64,000 nucleotides of DNA from JAWXBK01 sp034439975. Lineage in GTDB: Bacteria; Pseudomonadota; Alphaproteobacteria; Dongiales; Dongiaceae. Of the stretch, positions 51,761 to 60,621 are shown one piece after another (within the stretch, counting starts at the first letter, position 1; each line of letters opens with the position of its first letter). Below the pieces are notes generated by a model. It saw only the letters and a list, made by a program, of their open reading frames with translations, was not told the origin of the DNA and ran no database searches. The stretch lies in assembly GCA_034439975.1 (NCBI GenBank), contig JAWXBK010000071.1, positions 1 to 64,000 of the forward strand, read 5' to 3'. Position numbers and translations under genes: made by a program.

Positions 51761-53029
51761 TCAGGCCAGACGCGCCGCGATCGCATCGGCAGTCGGCACA
51801 TTGCCGGACGGCCCGATCGAGGTGACGGTGGGCGGGCTCGCAATCAGACGCTGTGCAATCCGCGCGACGGCATCGCGGTCGACCGCGTCGATCCGGGCGA
51901 GCAGTTCTGCCGTATCCAACGGCCGGCCATAGACGAAGAGCTGACCGGAAAGCTGTTCCGCGCGGCTGCTGGTCGATTCGCGACCCATCAAAAGATCGGC
52001 GCGAAGCTGCGCGCGGGCGCGGGCGATTTCGACGTCGGTGACGCGCTCGGGCAGAAGGCGCAATTCGTCCGTCGCGATCTTTACGACCTCGGCGACCTCG
52101 TCGGCGCTGGTGCCGGCATAGACCCCGAACAGCCCGCCATCGTGATAGGACGAGGCGAAACTATAGATCGAGTAAGCGAGGCCGCGGATTTCGCGGATCT
52201 CCTGAAACAGACGCGAGGACATGCCGCCGCCGTAGAGCGACGAGAGCACGCCAAGCCCGTAGTAATCCGGATCGCGATAGCCGACGCCCTCGAATCCCAG
52301 CACGAGATGCACCTGTTCCAGCGGCCGCTCGATGCGGCGGTCGCCGCCGCGATAACGACCCGGCGTCGGCACCTCGCTATTGGTCGGTTTTATTGAACCG
52401 AACAAAGATTCAACGCGGCGCACGAAATCCACGTGATCGACCCGCCCCGCAGCCGCAACGATCATGCTTTTCGCGCCGTAATGCGCGCTCATATATCCGG
52501 CGACGGTGTCGCGATCGAGCCCGCGGATCACATTGCTGCGGCCGAGCACCGGCCAGCCGAGCGCCTGATCGGGATAGGCGGTCTCCTGGAAATGATCGAA
52601 CACGATATCGTCCGGCGTATCTTCCGCCTGGCCGATCTCCTGCAGGATCACGTGCCGCTCGCGTTCGAGCTCGGCCGCATCGAATTTACTGTGCTGGAGG
52701 ATGTCGGCAAGAATATCGAGCGCCAGCGGCAGGTCGTCCGCCAGCATCTTCGCGTAATAGCAGGTGCGCTCGCGCCCGGTATAGGCGTTCAGATTGCCGC
52801 CGACCGATTCGATCTCGATCGCGATATCGATGGCGCTGCGCCGCTCGGTGCCCTTGAACGCCATATGCTCGAGCAGATGCGAGATGCCGTTCAACTTCTC
52901 CGGCTCGTGCCGCGTGCCGACGCCGACCCAGACGCCGACCGAGACGGTCTCGATCCCCGGCATGAAATCGGTTGCGACGGTGATGCCATTCGCGAGGCGC
53001 GTGACGCCGATACTTTCGACGCCGTTCAT
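51761..53029 (-). CDS. M16 family zinc peptidase
   Basis: A 422-residue processing-peptidase-like protein. The inverted zinc motif HxxEH is H51-L-L-E54-H55 in ISHLLEHMAFKG, with a further acidic ligand expected in the ESVGGNLNAYTGRERT region. The C-terminal half holds the glycine-rich loop LYGGGMSSRLFQEIRE. It resembles the beta subunit of mitochondrial processing peptidase. The start overlaps the thrC stop by four bases, an order conserved in alphaproteobacteria. Confidence 0.95.
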   Translation of the reverse strand: MNGVESIGVTRLANGITVATDFMPGIETVSVGVWVGVGTRHEPEKLNGISHLLEHMAFKGTERRSAIDIAIEIESVGGNLNAYTGRERTCYYAKMLADDLPLALDILADILQHSKFDAAELERERHVILQEIGQAEDTPDDIVFDHFQETAYPDQALGWPVLGRSNVIRGLDRDTVAGYMSAHYGAKSMIVAAAGRVDHVDFVRRVESLFGSIKPTNSEVPTPGRYRGGDRRIERPLEQVHLVLGFEGVGYRDPDYYGLGVLSSLYGGGMSSRLFQEIREIRGLAYSIYSFASSYHDGGLFGVYAGTSADEVAEVVKIATDELRLLPERVTDVEIARARAQLRADLLMGRESTSSRAEQLSGQLFVYGRPLDTAELLARIDAVDRDAVARIAQRLIASPPTVTSIGPSGNVPTADAIAARLA

Positions 53030-54432
53030 GCCGCCTCGCCGGCGCGGCGATGCGCGCGAACATGGGCCTCGATGGCGGTCAGATCGTTGGGAAGCACGGT
53101 CAAACGCTCCTCTCGTTGCAGAAGATCCGCGAGCCGATGCGGCAGCGCGGGTCTAACGCCCGTCGCGGCTTCGACCGCGTCGGGAAACTTGGCCGGATGC
53201 GCGGTCGCCAGCGCGATGACCGGGGTGCCGTCCTTGGTCTTATGTGCGCGGCCAGCAGCAATGCCGATTGCGCTATGAGGATCGACCAGCATCCCGCTGT
53301 CGCGATAGAGCCGTGCCATCTCCGCTTTCGTGCCTTCATCGTCGATCCGGACCGAATCGAAGATCGCGCGTGCTTGTGCAAGCTGCGCCGGCTCGACCGA
53401 GAACCGCCCAGTCTTGCGGAATTCGGCGATCAGCCGGGCAACCTTGGCGCCGTCGCCATCGCAGAGATCGTAGAGCAGGCGCTCGAAGTTCGAGGACACC
53501 TGGATGTCCATGCTCGGGCTCAAAGTGGGGACGACAGTCTCCGCTGCCATCGTCCCGCTCTCGAAAAATCGCGTGAGGATATCGTTGCGGTTCGAGGCAA
53601 CGATCAGCCGACCGATCGGAAAGCCCATGCGCTTTGCCGCATAGCCGGCATAGACATTGCCGAAATTGCCGGTCGGCACTGCGAAATCGACAGAACCGCC
53701 CTCACGCGACAGCATCAGCGCGCCGCGCGCGTAATAGACGATCTGGGCCATGATCCGCGCCCAGTTTATCGAATTGACCGCCGAGAGGCTCATTTCCGCG
53801 CGAAAGGCGCGATCGTTGAACATCGCCTTCACGAGATCCTGGCAATCGTCGAAGCTGCCTTCGATCGCGATGTTGTGCACGTTCACCGACTTGACCGTCG
53901 TCATCTGCCGGCGCTGCACCTCGGACACGCGACCCTTGGGATGCAGGATGAAGATGTCGATCGCCTCGCGGTCGCGGCAGGCTTCAATCGCCGCCGAACC
54001 GGTATCGCCCGACGTCGCACCGACAATCGTGATGCGTTTGCGGCGCTTCGCCAGCACATGATCGAACAGGCGGCCGACGAGCTGCAGCGCGACATCCTTG
54101 AAGGCGAGCGTCGGCCCGTGGAAGAGCTCCATGACATGGAGGCCCGGCTCGATCTCGCGCATAGGCGCGACATCGGGATCGTCGAACACGGCATAGGCTT
54201 CATCAAGCATCACGGCTAGATCGGCCGGCAGGATCGTGTTGCCGACGAACGGCTCGAACAGCGCCTGGGCGAGCTCGGTATAAGAGCGCGACGGCAGCCG
54301 CGTTTGCGCCTCGCGATCGAAGCTGGGCCAGTGTTCGGGCAGATAGAGGCCGCCATCGCCGGCGAGCCCCGCCAGCAATACCCCCTCAAAATCGAGCGCT
54401 TGGGCTTCGCCCCTGGTGCTCCGATAGCGCAA
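53026..54432 (-). CDS. thrC: Threonine synthase
   Basis: Converts O-phosphohomoserine to threonine with PLP. The 468-residue chain has the fold-type II lysine K112 in GPTLAFKDVALQLVG and the glycine-rich phosphate cradle ATSGDTGSAAIEA, then PTGNFGNVYAGY. The start at 54432 is a TTG, which is supported by GGAGG seven bases upstream (read on the minus strand). It is encoded about 8 kb from thrB and uses its product. Confidence 0.96.
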   Translation of the reverse strand: MRYRSTRGEAQALDFEGVLLAGLAGDGGLYLPEHWPSFDREAQTRLPSRSYTELAQALFEPFVGNTILPADLAVMLDEAYAVFDDPDVAPMREIEPGLHVMELFHGPTLAFKDVALQLVGRLFDHVLAKRRKRITIVGATSGDTGSAAIEACRDREAIDIFILHPKGRVSEVQRRQMTTVKSVNVHNIAIEGSFDDCQDLVKAMFNDRAFRAEMSLSAVNSINWARIMAQIVYYARGALMLSREGGSVDFAVPTGNFGNVYAGYAAKRMGFPIGRLIVASNRNDILTRFFESGTMAAETVVPTLSPSMDIQVSSNFERLLYDLCDGDGAKVARLIAEFRKTGRFSVEPAQLAQARAIFDSVRIDDEGTKAEMARLYRDSGMLVDPHSAIGIAAGRAHKTKDGTPVIALATAHPAKFPDAVEAATGVRPALPHRLADLLQREERLTVLPNDLTAIEAHVRAHRRAGEAA

Positions 54433-54560
54433 AAAACCGCCTCCGTTCGGGGTTCCGACCGGCCGGAACCCGGGCCGGCCGCAAGATGGCGGCTAACCTA
54501 GTCCGTGGGGTTTGGGGGCTGCAAGGCGCACCGGATCCTCCGAACGGCACGGATTCGCGG

Positions 54561-54944
54561 CTAATGCGCCCTTGCGATCCCGTCGATCTCGATGCGACAG
54601 TCGGAGAGAATGCGCCGCGCCTCGACACAGGTGCGCGCGGGCACCTTGCCGCTCGGGAAATAGGTCGAATAGACCGCATCCATCGCATCAAATTCGTCGA
54701 GATTGGTCATGAAGATACCGACCTTCACCAGATCGGCGTAGGTCAGACCGAATTCCGCGAGAACGCCGCCGAGCAGATCCATCGCCGCACGGGTTTCGGT
54801 TTCGATGTCGCCCAGCTTTACCGTCGGACCGATCTTGTCGGCTGCAATCTGGCCCGACACGAACACATACTCGCCGTCGCGCACACCGTGCGTGAAACTG
54901 GGATAGGCGTTTCCGCCCTTGCTGTTGCGATATTCCCGACTCAT
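54561..54944 (-). CDS. RidA family protein
   Basis: A 127-residue protein of the YjgF/YER057c/UK114 family that hydrolyses reactive enamine and imine products of PLP enzymes. The catalytic arginine is R104 in VPARTCVEARRIL, and FVSGQIAADK and TYADLVKVGIFMTNLDEF match the family. It lies next to thrC, and threonine or serine dehydration generates such enamines, so a protective link is plausible. It follows SURF1 after 32 bases on the same strand. Confidence 0.92.
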   Translation of the reverse strand: MSREYRNSKGGNAYPSFTHGVRDGEYVFVSGQIAADKIGPTVKLGDIETETRAAMDLLGGVLAEFGLTYADLVKVGIFMTNLDEFDAMDAVYSTYFPSGKVPARTCVEARRILSDCRIEIDGIARAH

Positions 54945-54976
54945 GAACGCTCCCCGTCTTCGCAGCCTGTCTTCGT

Positions 54977-55762
54977 TCAGCTCGCCTTCGGTCCAGCCGC
55001 CTTCGTTCCAGCCTTCTCGTCGCGCCGCCAGTGGAATACGAACCAGATGATCGCGAGTGCGCCGCCGAGCAGAAACCAGGTGACCGCATATTGCAGATGG
55101 TCGTTGCGCAGTTCGAGCCGCGTCTGGCCGCCGATCGGGAAGCCGCCGGGAAGGTCGGTTGCAATCGCTTCGAGATAAAGCGGCGGCCCGTTCGGTGCGA
55201 GACCGGCCGCTTCGCGCATCGCCGGCAGATCCATCCAGTACCAGTCACCGCCGCCCATCGCATCGTCGCCAGTCAGGTCGGCCGGCACATTGTCGGGCAC
55301 CAGCCAGTTCGGTGCGCCCGGCCGGCGCACCAGCGCCACGATCGTTACCTGACCATCGAGCTGGCCTTCCGCGCGGGTCGCAGGATCCTCGCGATCGTCG
55401 GGTATCCAGCCGCGATTGATCAGCAGCTCTTCGCCGGTTTCGAGCACGAAGGGCGTCACGACCTGAAATCCGACATTGCGGTTCATCGAGCGCGCCAGCA
55501 GCAGCATTTCGCGATCGTGCAGGAAACGGCCGGTCAGTTCGGCGCGGCGGAACTCGAACGGCGCCGCATCCCCGATCGCCAGCAGTTGTTCAGGATCGAG
55601 CGCCTCGAGCGCCGGCCGCGATTCGCGCTCGGCAATCATTTCCTGCTTGGTGCCGAGCCGGTCGATCTGCCAGACGCCGAGCCCGAACATGAGCGCGACG
55701 CCAAGCCCGGCAAAGAAGGTTGCCCAGAAGGTGGGACGGAAGCGGCGCGGTGCTGGCGTCAT
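54977..55762 (-). CDS. SURF1 family cytochrome oxidase assembly protein
   Basis: A 261-residue membrane protein that helps insert heme a into subunit I. It has an N-terminal helix (PTFWATFFAGLGVALMFGLGVWQI) and a C-terminal one (YAVTWFLLGGALAIIWFVFHW) around a periplasmic domain. LINRGWIPDD is a typical SURF1 block. The start overlaps the DUF983 stop as ATGA. Confidence 0.93.
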   Translation of the reverse strand: MTPAPRRFRPTFWATFFAGLGVALMFGLGVWQIDRLGTKQEMIAERESRPALEALDPEQLLAIGDAAPFEFRRAELTGRFLHDREMLLLARSMNRNVGFQVVTPFVLETGEELLINRGWIPDDREDPATRAEGQLDGQVTIVALVRRPGAPNWLVPDNVPADLTGDDAMGGGDWYWMDLPAMREAAGLAPNGPPLYLEAIATDLPGGFPIGGQTRLELRNDHLQYAVTWFLLGGALAIIWFVFHWRRDEKAGTKAAGPKAS

Positions 55763-56163
55763 CGGAACTCCGATCCGGCGCTGTCGTCGCGGCCGTTGTC
55801 CCGTCGGGCTTCGCCCGATTTATGACGGTATTGCAGCGCGATCAAAATCCCCTTGGCCGGACGCAGTAGCAGCAGCGACCCACCGAGAATGATTGGCGGC
55901 CACAAGACCATGTGCAGCCAGTAAGGCGGTGCGAACCAGGCCTCGACCAGCAGCGCGAGCGCCGTCGCGAGCGCGCCGACGATGAAGATCACAAACACCG
56001 CCGGCCCATCCGCGCTATCGGCCCAGGCGAGATCGAGCCCGCAGGCGGAGCAGCGCTCGCGAACCTTGAGAAGGCCGGTGAACAACGATCCGCGGCCACA
56101 GCGCGGGCAGCGGCAGGCAAGGCCTGTCGCGACCGGCGACTGCGTCGCATGAAAGTACGTCAT
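55759..56163 (-). CDS. DUF983 domain-containing membrane protein
   Basis: A 134-residue protein with a zinc-ribbon-like head, CRCPRCGRGSLFTG...RCSACGLDLAWAD, followed by two membrane helices (AVFVIFIVGALATALALLVEAW and MVLWPPIILGGSLLLL). The ATG at 56163 has GGAG close upstream and begins directly before the zinc ribbon. A frame open to 56259 adds an unlikely extension. Position between ctaE and SURF1 is usual and suggests an oxidase assembly role, which is not proven. Confidence 0.88.
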   Translation of the reverse strand: MTYFHATQSPVATGLACRCPRCGRGSLFTGLLKVRERCSACGLDLAWADSADGPAVFVIFIVGALATALALLVEAWFAPPYWLHMVLWPPIILGGSLLLLRPAKGILIALQYRHKSGEARRDNGRDDSAGSEFR

Positions 56164-56319
56164 CGCGCTCCGTTCCGGGCCGGCCGGAACGAGACGGCCG
56201 CCGGCAAGGCCCTCGGGCATTGCGGCGGCCGTTCGTTTCGACCGGCTCTGTCGTTGCACCCGATGCGGTCGATCGTGATCCCGACCGCGGCGGGCAGGTT
56301 GACGCTCTGCTGCGCGGCC

Positions 56320-57141
56320 TTAGTGGCCGGCATAGGGGCCCCCGCCCGAACCCCAGATGTAGATGACGAAGAACAGGAACAGCCAGACCACGTCGACGAA
56401 ATGCCAGTACCAGGCCGCCGCCTCGAAGCCGAAATGATGCTCTGGCTTGAAATGACCGGCCCAGGCGCGGAACCAGCAGACGATCAGGAAGATCGTCCCG
56501 ATGATGACATGCGCGCCGTGGAAGCCGGTCGCCATGTAGAAGGTCGATGAATAGATCCCGTCGCGGAACCCGAACGCCGCATGCGCATACTCGTAGGCCT
56601 GGACGCCGGTAAAGGTGAGGCCGAGCAGAATTGTGAGACCGAGGCCCTGCAGCAGACCCTTGCGATCGCCCTCGCGCAGCGAATGGTGCGCCCAGGTGAC
56701 GGTCACGCCCGAGGTCAGCAGGATGAGCGTGTTCAGCAGCGGCAACTGGAACGGATCGAACGGCAGGACGCCGGTCGGCGGCCACACGCCGCCAATCTCT
56801 TCCATCGGCCAGAGCGAGGCATTGAAGAACGCCCAGAAGAAGGCCGAGAAGAACATCACTTCGGAGGCGATAAAGAGCAGCATGCCGTAGCGCATGCCGA
56901 TCTGCACGATCGCCGTGTGATGGCCCTCGAACGTGGCTTCGCGCACGACGTCGCGCCACCAGAAGAACATCGTGACCAGCACCAGGGCGAGACCGATCGG
57001 CCAGACCCAGGACGCAACGTCGTGCATGAACAGCACGAGCCCGATTGCCAGAACGCCGGCGCCGATCGCGCCCACGGCCGGCCACGGGCTCGGGTCGACC
57101 AGATGATAGGGATGCTTGGCATCAGCGGCGTGGGTGCTCAT
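56320..57141 (-). CDS. ctaE: Cytochrome c oxidase subunit III
   Basis: The 273-residue third core subunit of the aa3 oxidase. It has seven membrane helices. HPYHLVDPSPWPAVGAIGA is the usual opening, and the helix TFEGHHTAIVQIGMRYGMLLFIASEVMFFSAFFWAFF carries the glutamate near the proton-uptake side (quoted in part). The C-terminus ends WYWHFVDVVWLFLFFVIYIWGS. Encoded downstream of ctaG. Confidence 0.96.
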   Translation of the reverse strand: MSTHAADAKHPYHLVDPSPWPAVGAIGAGVLAIGLVLFMHDVASWVWPIGLALVLVTMFFWWRDVVREATFEGHHTAIVQIGMRYGMLLFIASEVMFFSAFFWAFFNASLWPMEEIGGVWPPTGVLPFDPFQLPLLNTLILLTSGVTVTWAHHSLREGDRKGLLQGLGLTILLGLTFTGVQAYEYAHAAFGFRDGIYSSTFYMATGFHGAHVIIGTIFLIVCWFRAWAGHFKPEHHFGFEAAAWYWHFVDVVWLFLFFVIYIWGSGGGPYAGH

Positions 57142-57199
57142 CGGTTCCTCATTCTCTCATGTTCGATCGGCGGTCCGGATTCGGGATCCGGGCCGAAAC

Positions 57200-57799
57200 T
57201 CAATTGACCTCGTCGATGGTTTCGTCGGCCGTATCGGCCTCGGAAAGCTGTGCGTCATTGCTCTCCGGCTCGGCCGGAAAGAAGGTGTAGGAAAGCGTGA
57301 TGGTACGAAGCTGGTCGAAATCCGGATCGTCGAGAATTGCCGGATCGACATAGAACTGCACCGGCATGTCGACCGTTTCGCCCGGCGCCAGCGCCTGCTC
57401 GGTAAAGCAGAAGCAGTCGACCTTGACGAAATACTGGCCGGCATCGAGCGGCGTCACATTGAAGGTCGCGTTCCCGATGCTGGGCCGGGCCGTGAGATTA
57501 TGGGCACGATAATAAGCGAGCGCCGGTTCGCCGACGCGGACCGTCACCGCGCGTTCGACCGGCTGGAACTCCCAGCCGAGTTGCTGCATCGAATCGGCAT
57601 TGAAACGGATCGTCACGGTTTCGCTGCCGACAGCACCCGGCGCCGTTTCGGCGCGCTGCGTCGTACCGCCGAAGCCGGTTACCTGGCAGAACAGGCGATA
57701 AAGCGGGACCGACGCGGCGGTCAGGCCGATCATGGCCACGAGAACGCCCGCGAGCCAGAAAGCCGTCCTGCCATTGCGCCGCGCTGCCGTCCGGTTCAT
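57200..57799 (-). CDS. ctaG: Cytochrome c oxidase assembly protein CtaG/Cox11
   Basis: Delivers copper to the CuB site of subunit I. The 199-residue chain has one membrane helix (TAFWLAGVLVAMIGLTAASVPLYRLFC) and a periplasmic Ig-like domain, with the copper cysteines C129 and C131 in VKVDCFCFTEQ. QVTGFGGTTQRA follows the helix. The start overlaps the small upstream gene's stop as ATGA. Confidence 0.95.
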   Translation of the reverse strand: MNRTAARRNGRTAFWLAGVLVAMIGLTAASVPLYRLFCQVTGFGGTTQRAETAPGAVGSETVTIRFNADSMQQLGWEFQPVERAVTVRVGEPALAYYRAHNLTARPSIGNATFNVTPLDAGQYFVKVDCFCFTEQALAPGETVDMPVQFYVDPAILDDPDFDQLRTITLSYTFFPAEPESNDAQLSEADTADETIDEVN

Positions 57800-57933
57800 T
57801 CGCCGCCCATCCTGATGATCGAAACCAAGTAGACGATCACCACGAACGCCAGCAACGCGGCCGCGAGCGCGAGATTGCGCAGGCGCAGCCGGCGCTTGCG
57901 TTCGACATCGTTGAGGCTCCGCGGGGCATTCAT
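57796..57933 (-). CDS. Small single-helix oxidase-cluster protein (CoxF-like)
   Basis: A 45-residue protein: MNAPRSLNDVERKRRLRLRN, then a single membrane helix LALAAALLAFVVIVYLVSII and the tail RMGGE. The basic head and one helix make a small inner-membrane protein. Its start overlaps the ctaB stop as ATGA and its own stop overlaps the ctaG start as ATGA, so translation of all three is coupled. Small proteins at this position are known in alphaproteobacterial cox clusters. The exact role is not established. Confidence 0.8.
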   Translation of the reverse strand: MNAPRSLNDVERKRRLRLRNLALAAALLAFVVIVYLVSIIRMGGE

Positions 57934-58898
57934 CAGGCCGCCGCGCCCTGCAGCAGCGCGATCAGCCCGGGTGCCCGATCGAGGCCGATCATCGCGAACA
58001 GCAGGAAGAGATAGAGGATGGAAAATCCGAACATGCGGCGCGCGCTGCGCTCGCTCTCATCGAACCAGACCGAGATCGCCGCCGCGACGAACAGCAGACC
58101 CAGGACGAGCGCGGCGATGCCGTAGAGCGGGCCGGTCATGCCGAGATACCAGGGCGCGAGTGCGACCGGCAGCAGCGCCAGCGTATAGAGCAGCATCTGC
58201 AGCTTGGTGGCCCGCGCGCCGGCCACCACCGGCAGCATCGGCACTCCGGCGCGCGCATAGTCGCCGGTGCGGTAAAGCGCGAGCGCCCAGAAATGCGGCG
58301 GCGTCCACATGAAGATCAGCAGGAACAGCATGATCGGCTCGATACCGAGCGAGCCGGTCGCGGCAGCCCAGCCGATCATCGGGGGGAACGCGCCCGCGGC
58401 GCCGCCGATCACGATGTTCTGCGGCGTGCGACGCTTGAGCCAGATCGTGTAGACGAAAACGTAGAACAGGGTCGCCGAAGCGAGCAGGCCCGCGGCCAGC
58501 CAGTTGATCGCGAGCCCCATCAGCACGACCGCAAACAGCGTCAGCACGATCCCGAAGGAAAGCGCCTCGGACGGCTCAACGCGTCCCGCCGGGATCGGCC
58601 GCGCGCAGGTTCGCGTCATCACCGCGTCGATGTCGCGGTCATACCACATGTTGATGGCGCCGGCCGCACCGGCCGCTACGGCGATGCAGAGGATCGCAAC
58701 CGCCGCCAGCACCGGATGCATCGACACCGGCGCCGCGACGATGCCGATCAGCCCGGTGAAGACCACCAGCGACATGACGCGCGGCTTCAGGAGCTGGACG
58801 AAGTCGCCGACGCTCGCGCCGATCGCGAGCGTGCCGGACGGCAGCGCGCGTGACAGCGTGTCGTTCCCCGCCCCTGCTATCTGCAGCCCGTCAGCCAT
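57933..58898 (-). CDS. ctaB: Heme o synthase (protoheme IX farnesyltransferase)
   Basis: Adds a farnesyl group to heme b, the first step to heme a. The 321-residue UbiA-type membrane protein has many helices. The aspartate motif is NMWYDRDIDAVMTRT, with the second GDYARAGVPMLPVV region later. LLKPRVMSLVVFTGLIG is the typical opening. It is encoded directly after ctaD with an 80-base gap. Confidence 0.96.
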   Translation of the reverse strand: MADGLQIAGAGNDTLSRALPSGTLAIGASVGDFVQLLKPRVMSLVVFTGLIGIVAAPVSMHPVLAAVAILCIAVAAGAAGAINMWYDRDIDAVMTRTCARPIPAGRVEPSEALSFGIVLTLFAVVLMGLAINWLAAGLLASATLFYVFVYTIWLKRRTPQNIVIGGAAGAFPPMIGWAAATGSLGIEPIMLFLLIFMWTPPHFWALALYRTGDYARAGVPMLPVVAGARATKLQMLLYTLALLPVALAPWYLGMTGPLYGIAALVLGLLFVAAAISVWFDESERSARRMFGFSILYLFLLFAMIGLDRAPGLIALLQGAAA

Positions 58899-58979
58899 CG
58901 CTTCGTCGAATCTCCCAAAAGCGAACGCCGCCGCCTGTCGGCGGATGCGGCGCCGGCGCCGAACGAATTCGCGCGCCTG

Positions 58980-60599
58980 CTATTTGACGCGCGGCAGCTC
59001 TTCGAACGAATGGAAGGGCGGCGGCGAACTGACCGTCCATTCCAGCGTCGTTGCGCCCTCGCCCCACGGATTGGCGCCGACCCTCTTACCGGCCACCAGC
59101 GTGTAGATCACGATGCCGATAAAGAAAATCGTTGCCGCGAAGGAGAGGTACGAGCCGTAGGACGCAACCTGATTCCAGCCGGCAAACGCATCCGGGTAGT
59201 CGATGTAACGGCGTGGCATGCCGGCGAGACCCAGGAAATGCATCGGGAAGAACGTGATGTTCACGCCGATGAAGGTCAGCCAGAAATGCGTCTTGCCGGC
59301 CCATTCCGGATACTGACGGCCGCTCATCTTGCCGAACCAGTAATAGAAGCCGCCGAAGATCGAGAACACGGCGCCGAGCGACAGCACGTAGTGGAAGTGC
59401 GCGACGACGTAATAGGTGTCGTGCAGCGCGATATCGATGCCCATGTTGGCGAGCACGACGCCGGTGACCCCACCGACCGTGAACAGGAAGATGAATCCGC
59501 AGGCCCACAGCATGGGCGTCGTGAAACGGATCGAGCCGCCCCACATCGTCGCAATCCAGGAGAAGATCTTCACGCCTGTCGGCACCGCGATCACCATCGT
59601 TGCCGCGGTGAAATAGGCGCGCGTATCGACATCCATGCCGACGGTAAACATGTGATGCGCCCACACGATGAAGCCGACGAAGCCGATCGCCACCATCGCA
59701 TAGGCCATGCCGAGATAGCCGAACACCGGCTTCTTCGAGAAGGTCGACACGATATGGCTGATCATGCCGAAGCCCGGCAGAATCAGGATGTACACTTCGG
59801 GATGGCCGAAGAACCAGAACAGATGCTGGAACAGCACCGGATCGCCGCCGCCAGCCGGATCGAAGAAATGCGTGCCGAAATTACGGTCGGTCAGCAGCAT
59901 GGTGATCGCGCCGCCGAGCACCGGCAGCGAGAGCAGCAGCAGGAAGGCCGTCACCAGCACCGACCAGACGAACAGCGGCATCTTGTGCAGCGTCATACCC
60001 GGCGCGCGCATGTTGAAGATGGTCGTGATGAAGTTGATCGCACCCAGGATCGACGATGCGCCGGCGAGATGCAGCGCGAAGATCGCCATGTCGACCGATG
60101 GCCCTGGATGGCCGAGCGAACTCGACAAGGGGGGATAGATCGTCCAGCCCGTACCGGCGCCCTCGCCGACGAAGGCGGAGCCGATCAGCAGCGCGAATGA
60201 CGGGATCAGCAGCCAGAAGCTGATATTGTTCATGCGCGGGAAGGCCATGTCGGGCGCGCCGATCATCAGCGGCACGAACCAGTTGCCGAACCCGCCGATC
60301 ATCGCCGGCATCACCAGGAAGAACACCATGATGAGGCCGTGCGCGGAAACGAATACGTTCCAGAGCTGCCCGTCGGGATCGCCGGCGGCGGTCAGCATGT
60401 ACTGGACGCCGGGCTCCTGCAGCTCGAGGCGCATCAGCAGCGAGAAGAAGCCGCCGATCAGGCCGGCCACGATCGCCAGCACGAGGTACATCGTGCCGAT
60501 GTCCTTGTGATTGGTGGAATAAAGAAAGCGCTTCCACCCCGTCGGATTGTGATGGCCGTGGTCGTGACCGTGCGCGTGGCTGGCGGATGGGTTGTTCAT
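58980..60599 (-). CDS. ctaD: Cytochrome c oxidase subunit I
   Basis: The 539-residue heme-copper core subunit. The twelve-helix fold is clear. FALHLAGASSILGAINF and FWFFGHPEVYILILPGFG carry the low-spin heme and CuB/proton residues, and AHFHYVLSLGAVF lies late with the conserved heme ligands. The histidine-rich N-terminus HAHGHDHGHH precedes TGWKRFLYSTNHKDIGTMYL. The ATG at 60599 has AGAGGCAGAC upstream. Confidence 0.97.
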   Translation of the reverse strand: MNNPSASHAHGHDHGHHNPTGWKRFLYSTNHKDIGTMYLVLAIVAGLIGGFFSLLMRLELQEPGVQYMLTAAGDPDGQLWNVFVSAHGLIMVFFLVMPAMIGGFGNWFVPLMIGAPDMAFPRMNNISFWLLIPSFALLIGSAFVGEGAGTGWTIYPPLSSSLGHPGPSVDMAIFALHLAGASSILGAINFITTIFNMRAPGMTLHKMPLFVWSVLVTAFLLLLSLPVLGGAITMLLTDRNFGTHFFDPAGGGDPVLFQHLFWFFGHPEVYILILPGFGMISHIVSTFSKKPVFGYLGMAYAMVAIGFVGFIVWAHHMFTVGMDVDTRAYFTAATMVIAVPTGVKIFSWIATMWGGSIRFTTPMLWACGFIFLFTVGGVTGVVLANMGIDIALHDTYYVVAHFHYVLSLGAVFSIFGGFYYWFGKMSGRQYPEWAGKTHFWLTFIGVNITFFPMHFLGLAGMPRRYIDYPDAFAGWNQVASYGSYLSFAATIFFIGIVIYTLVAGKRVGANPWGEGATTLEWTVSSPPPFHSFEELPRVK

Positions 60600-60621
60600 A
60601 ATTGTCTGCCTCTCCCGATTC

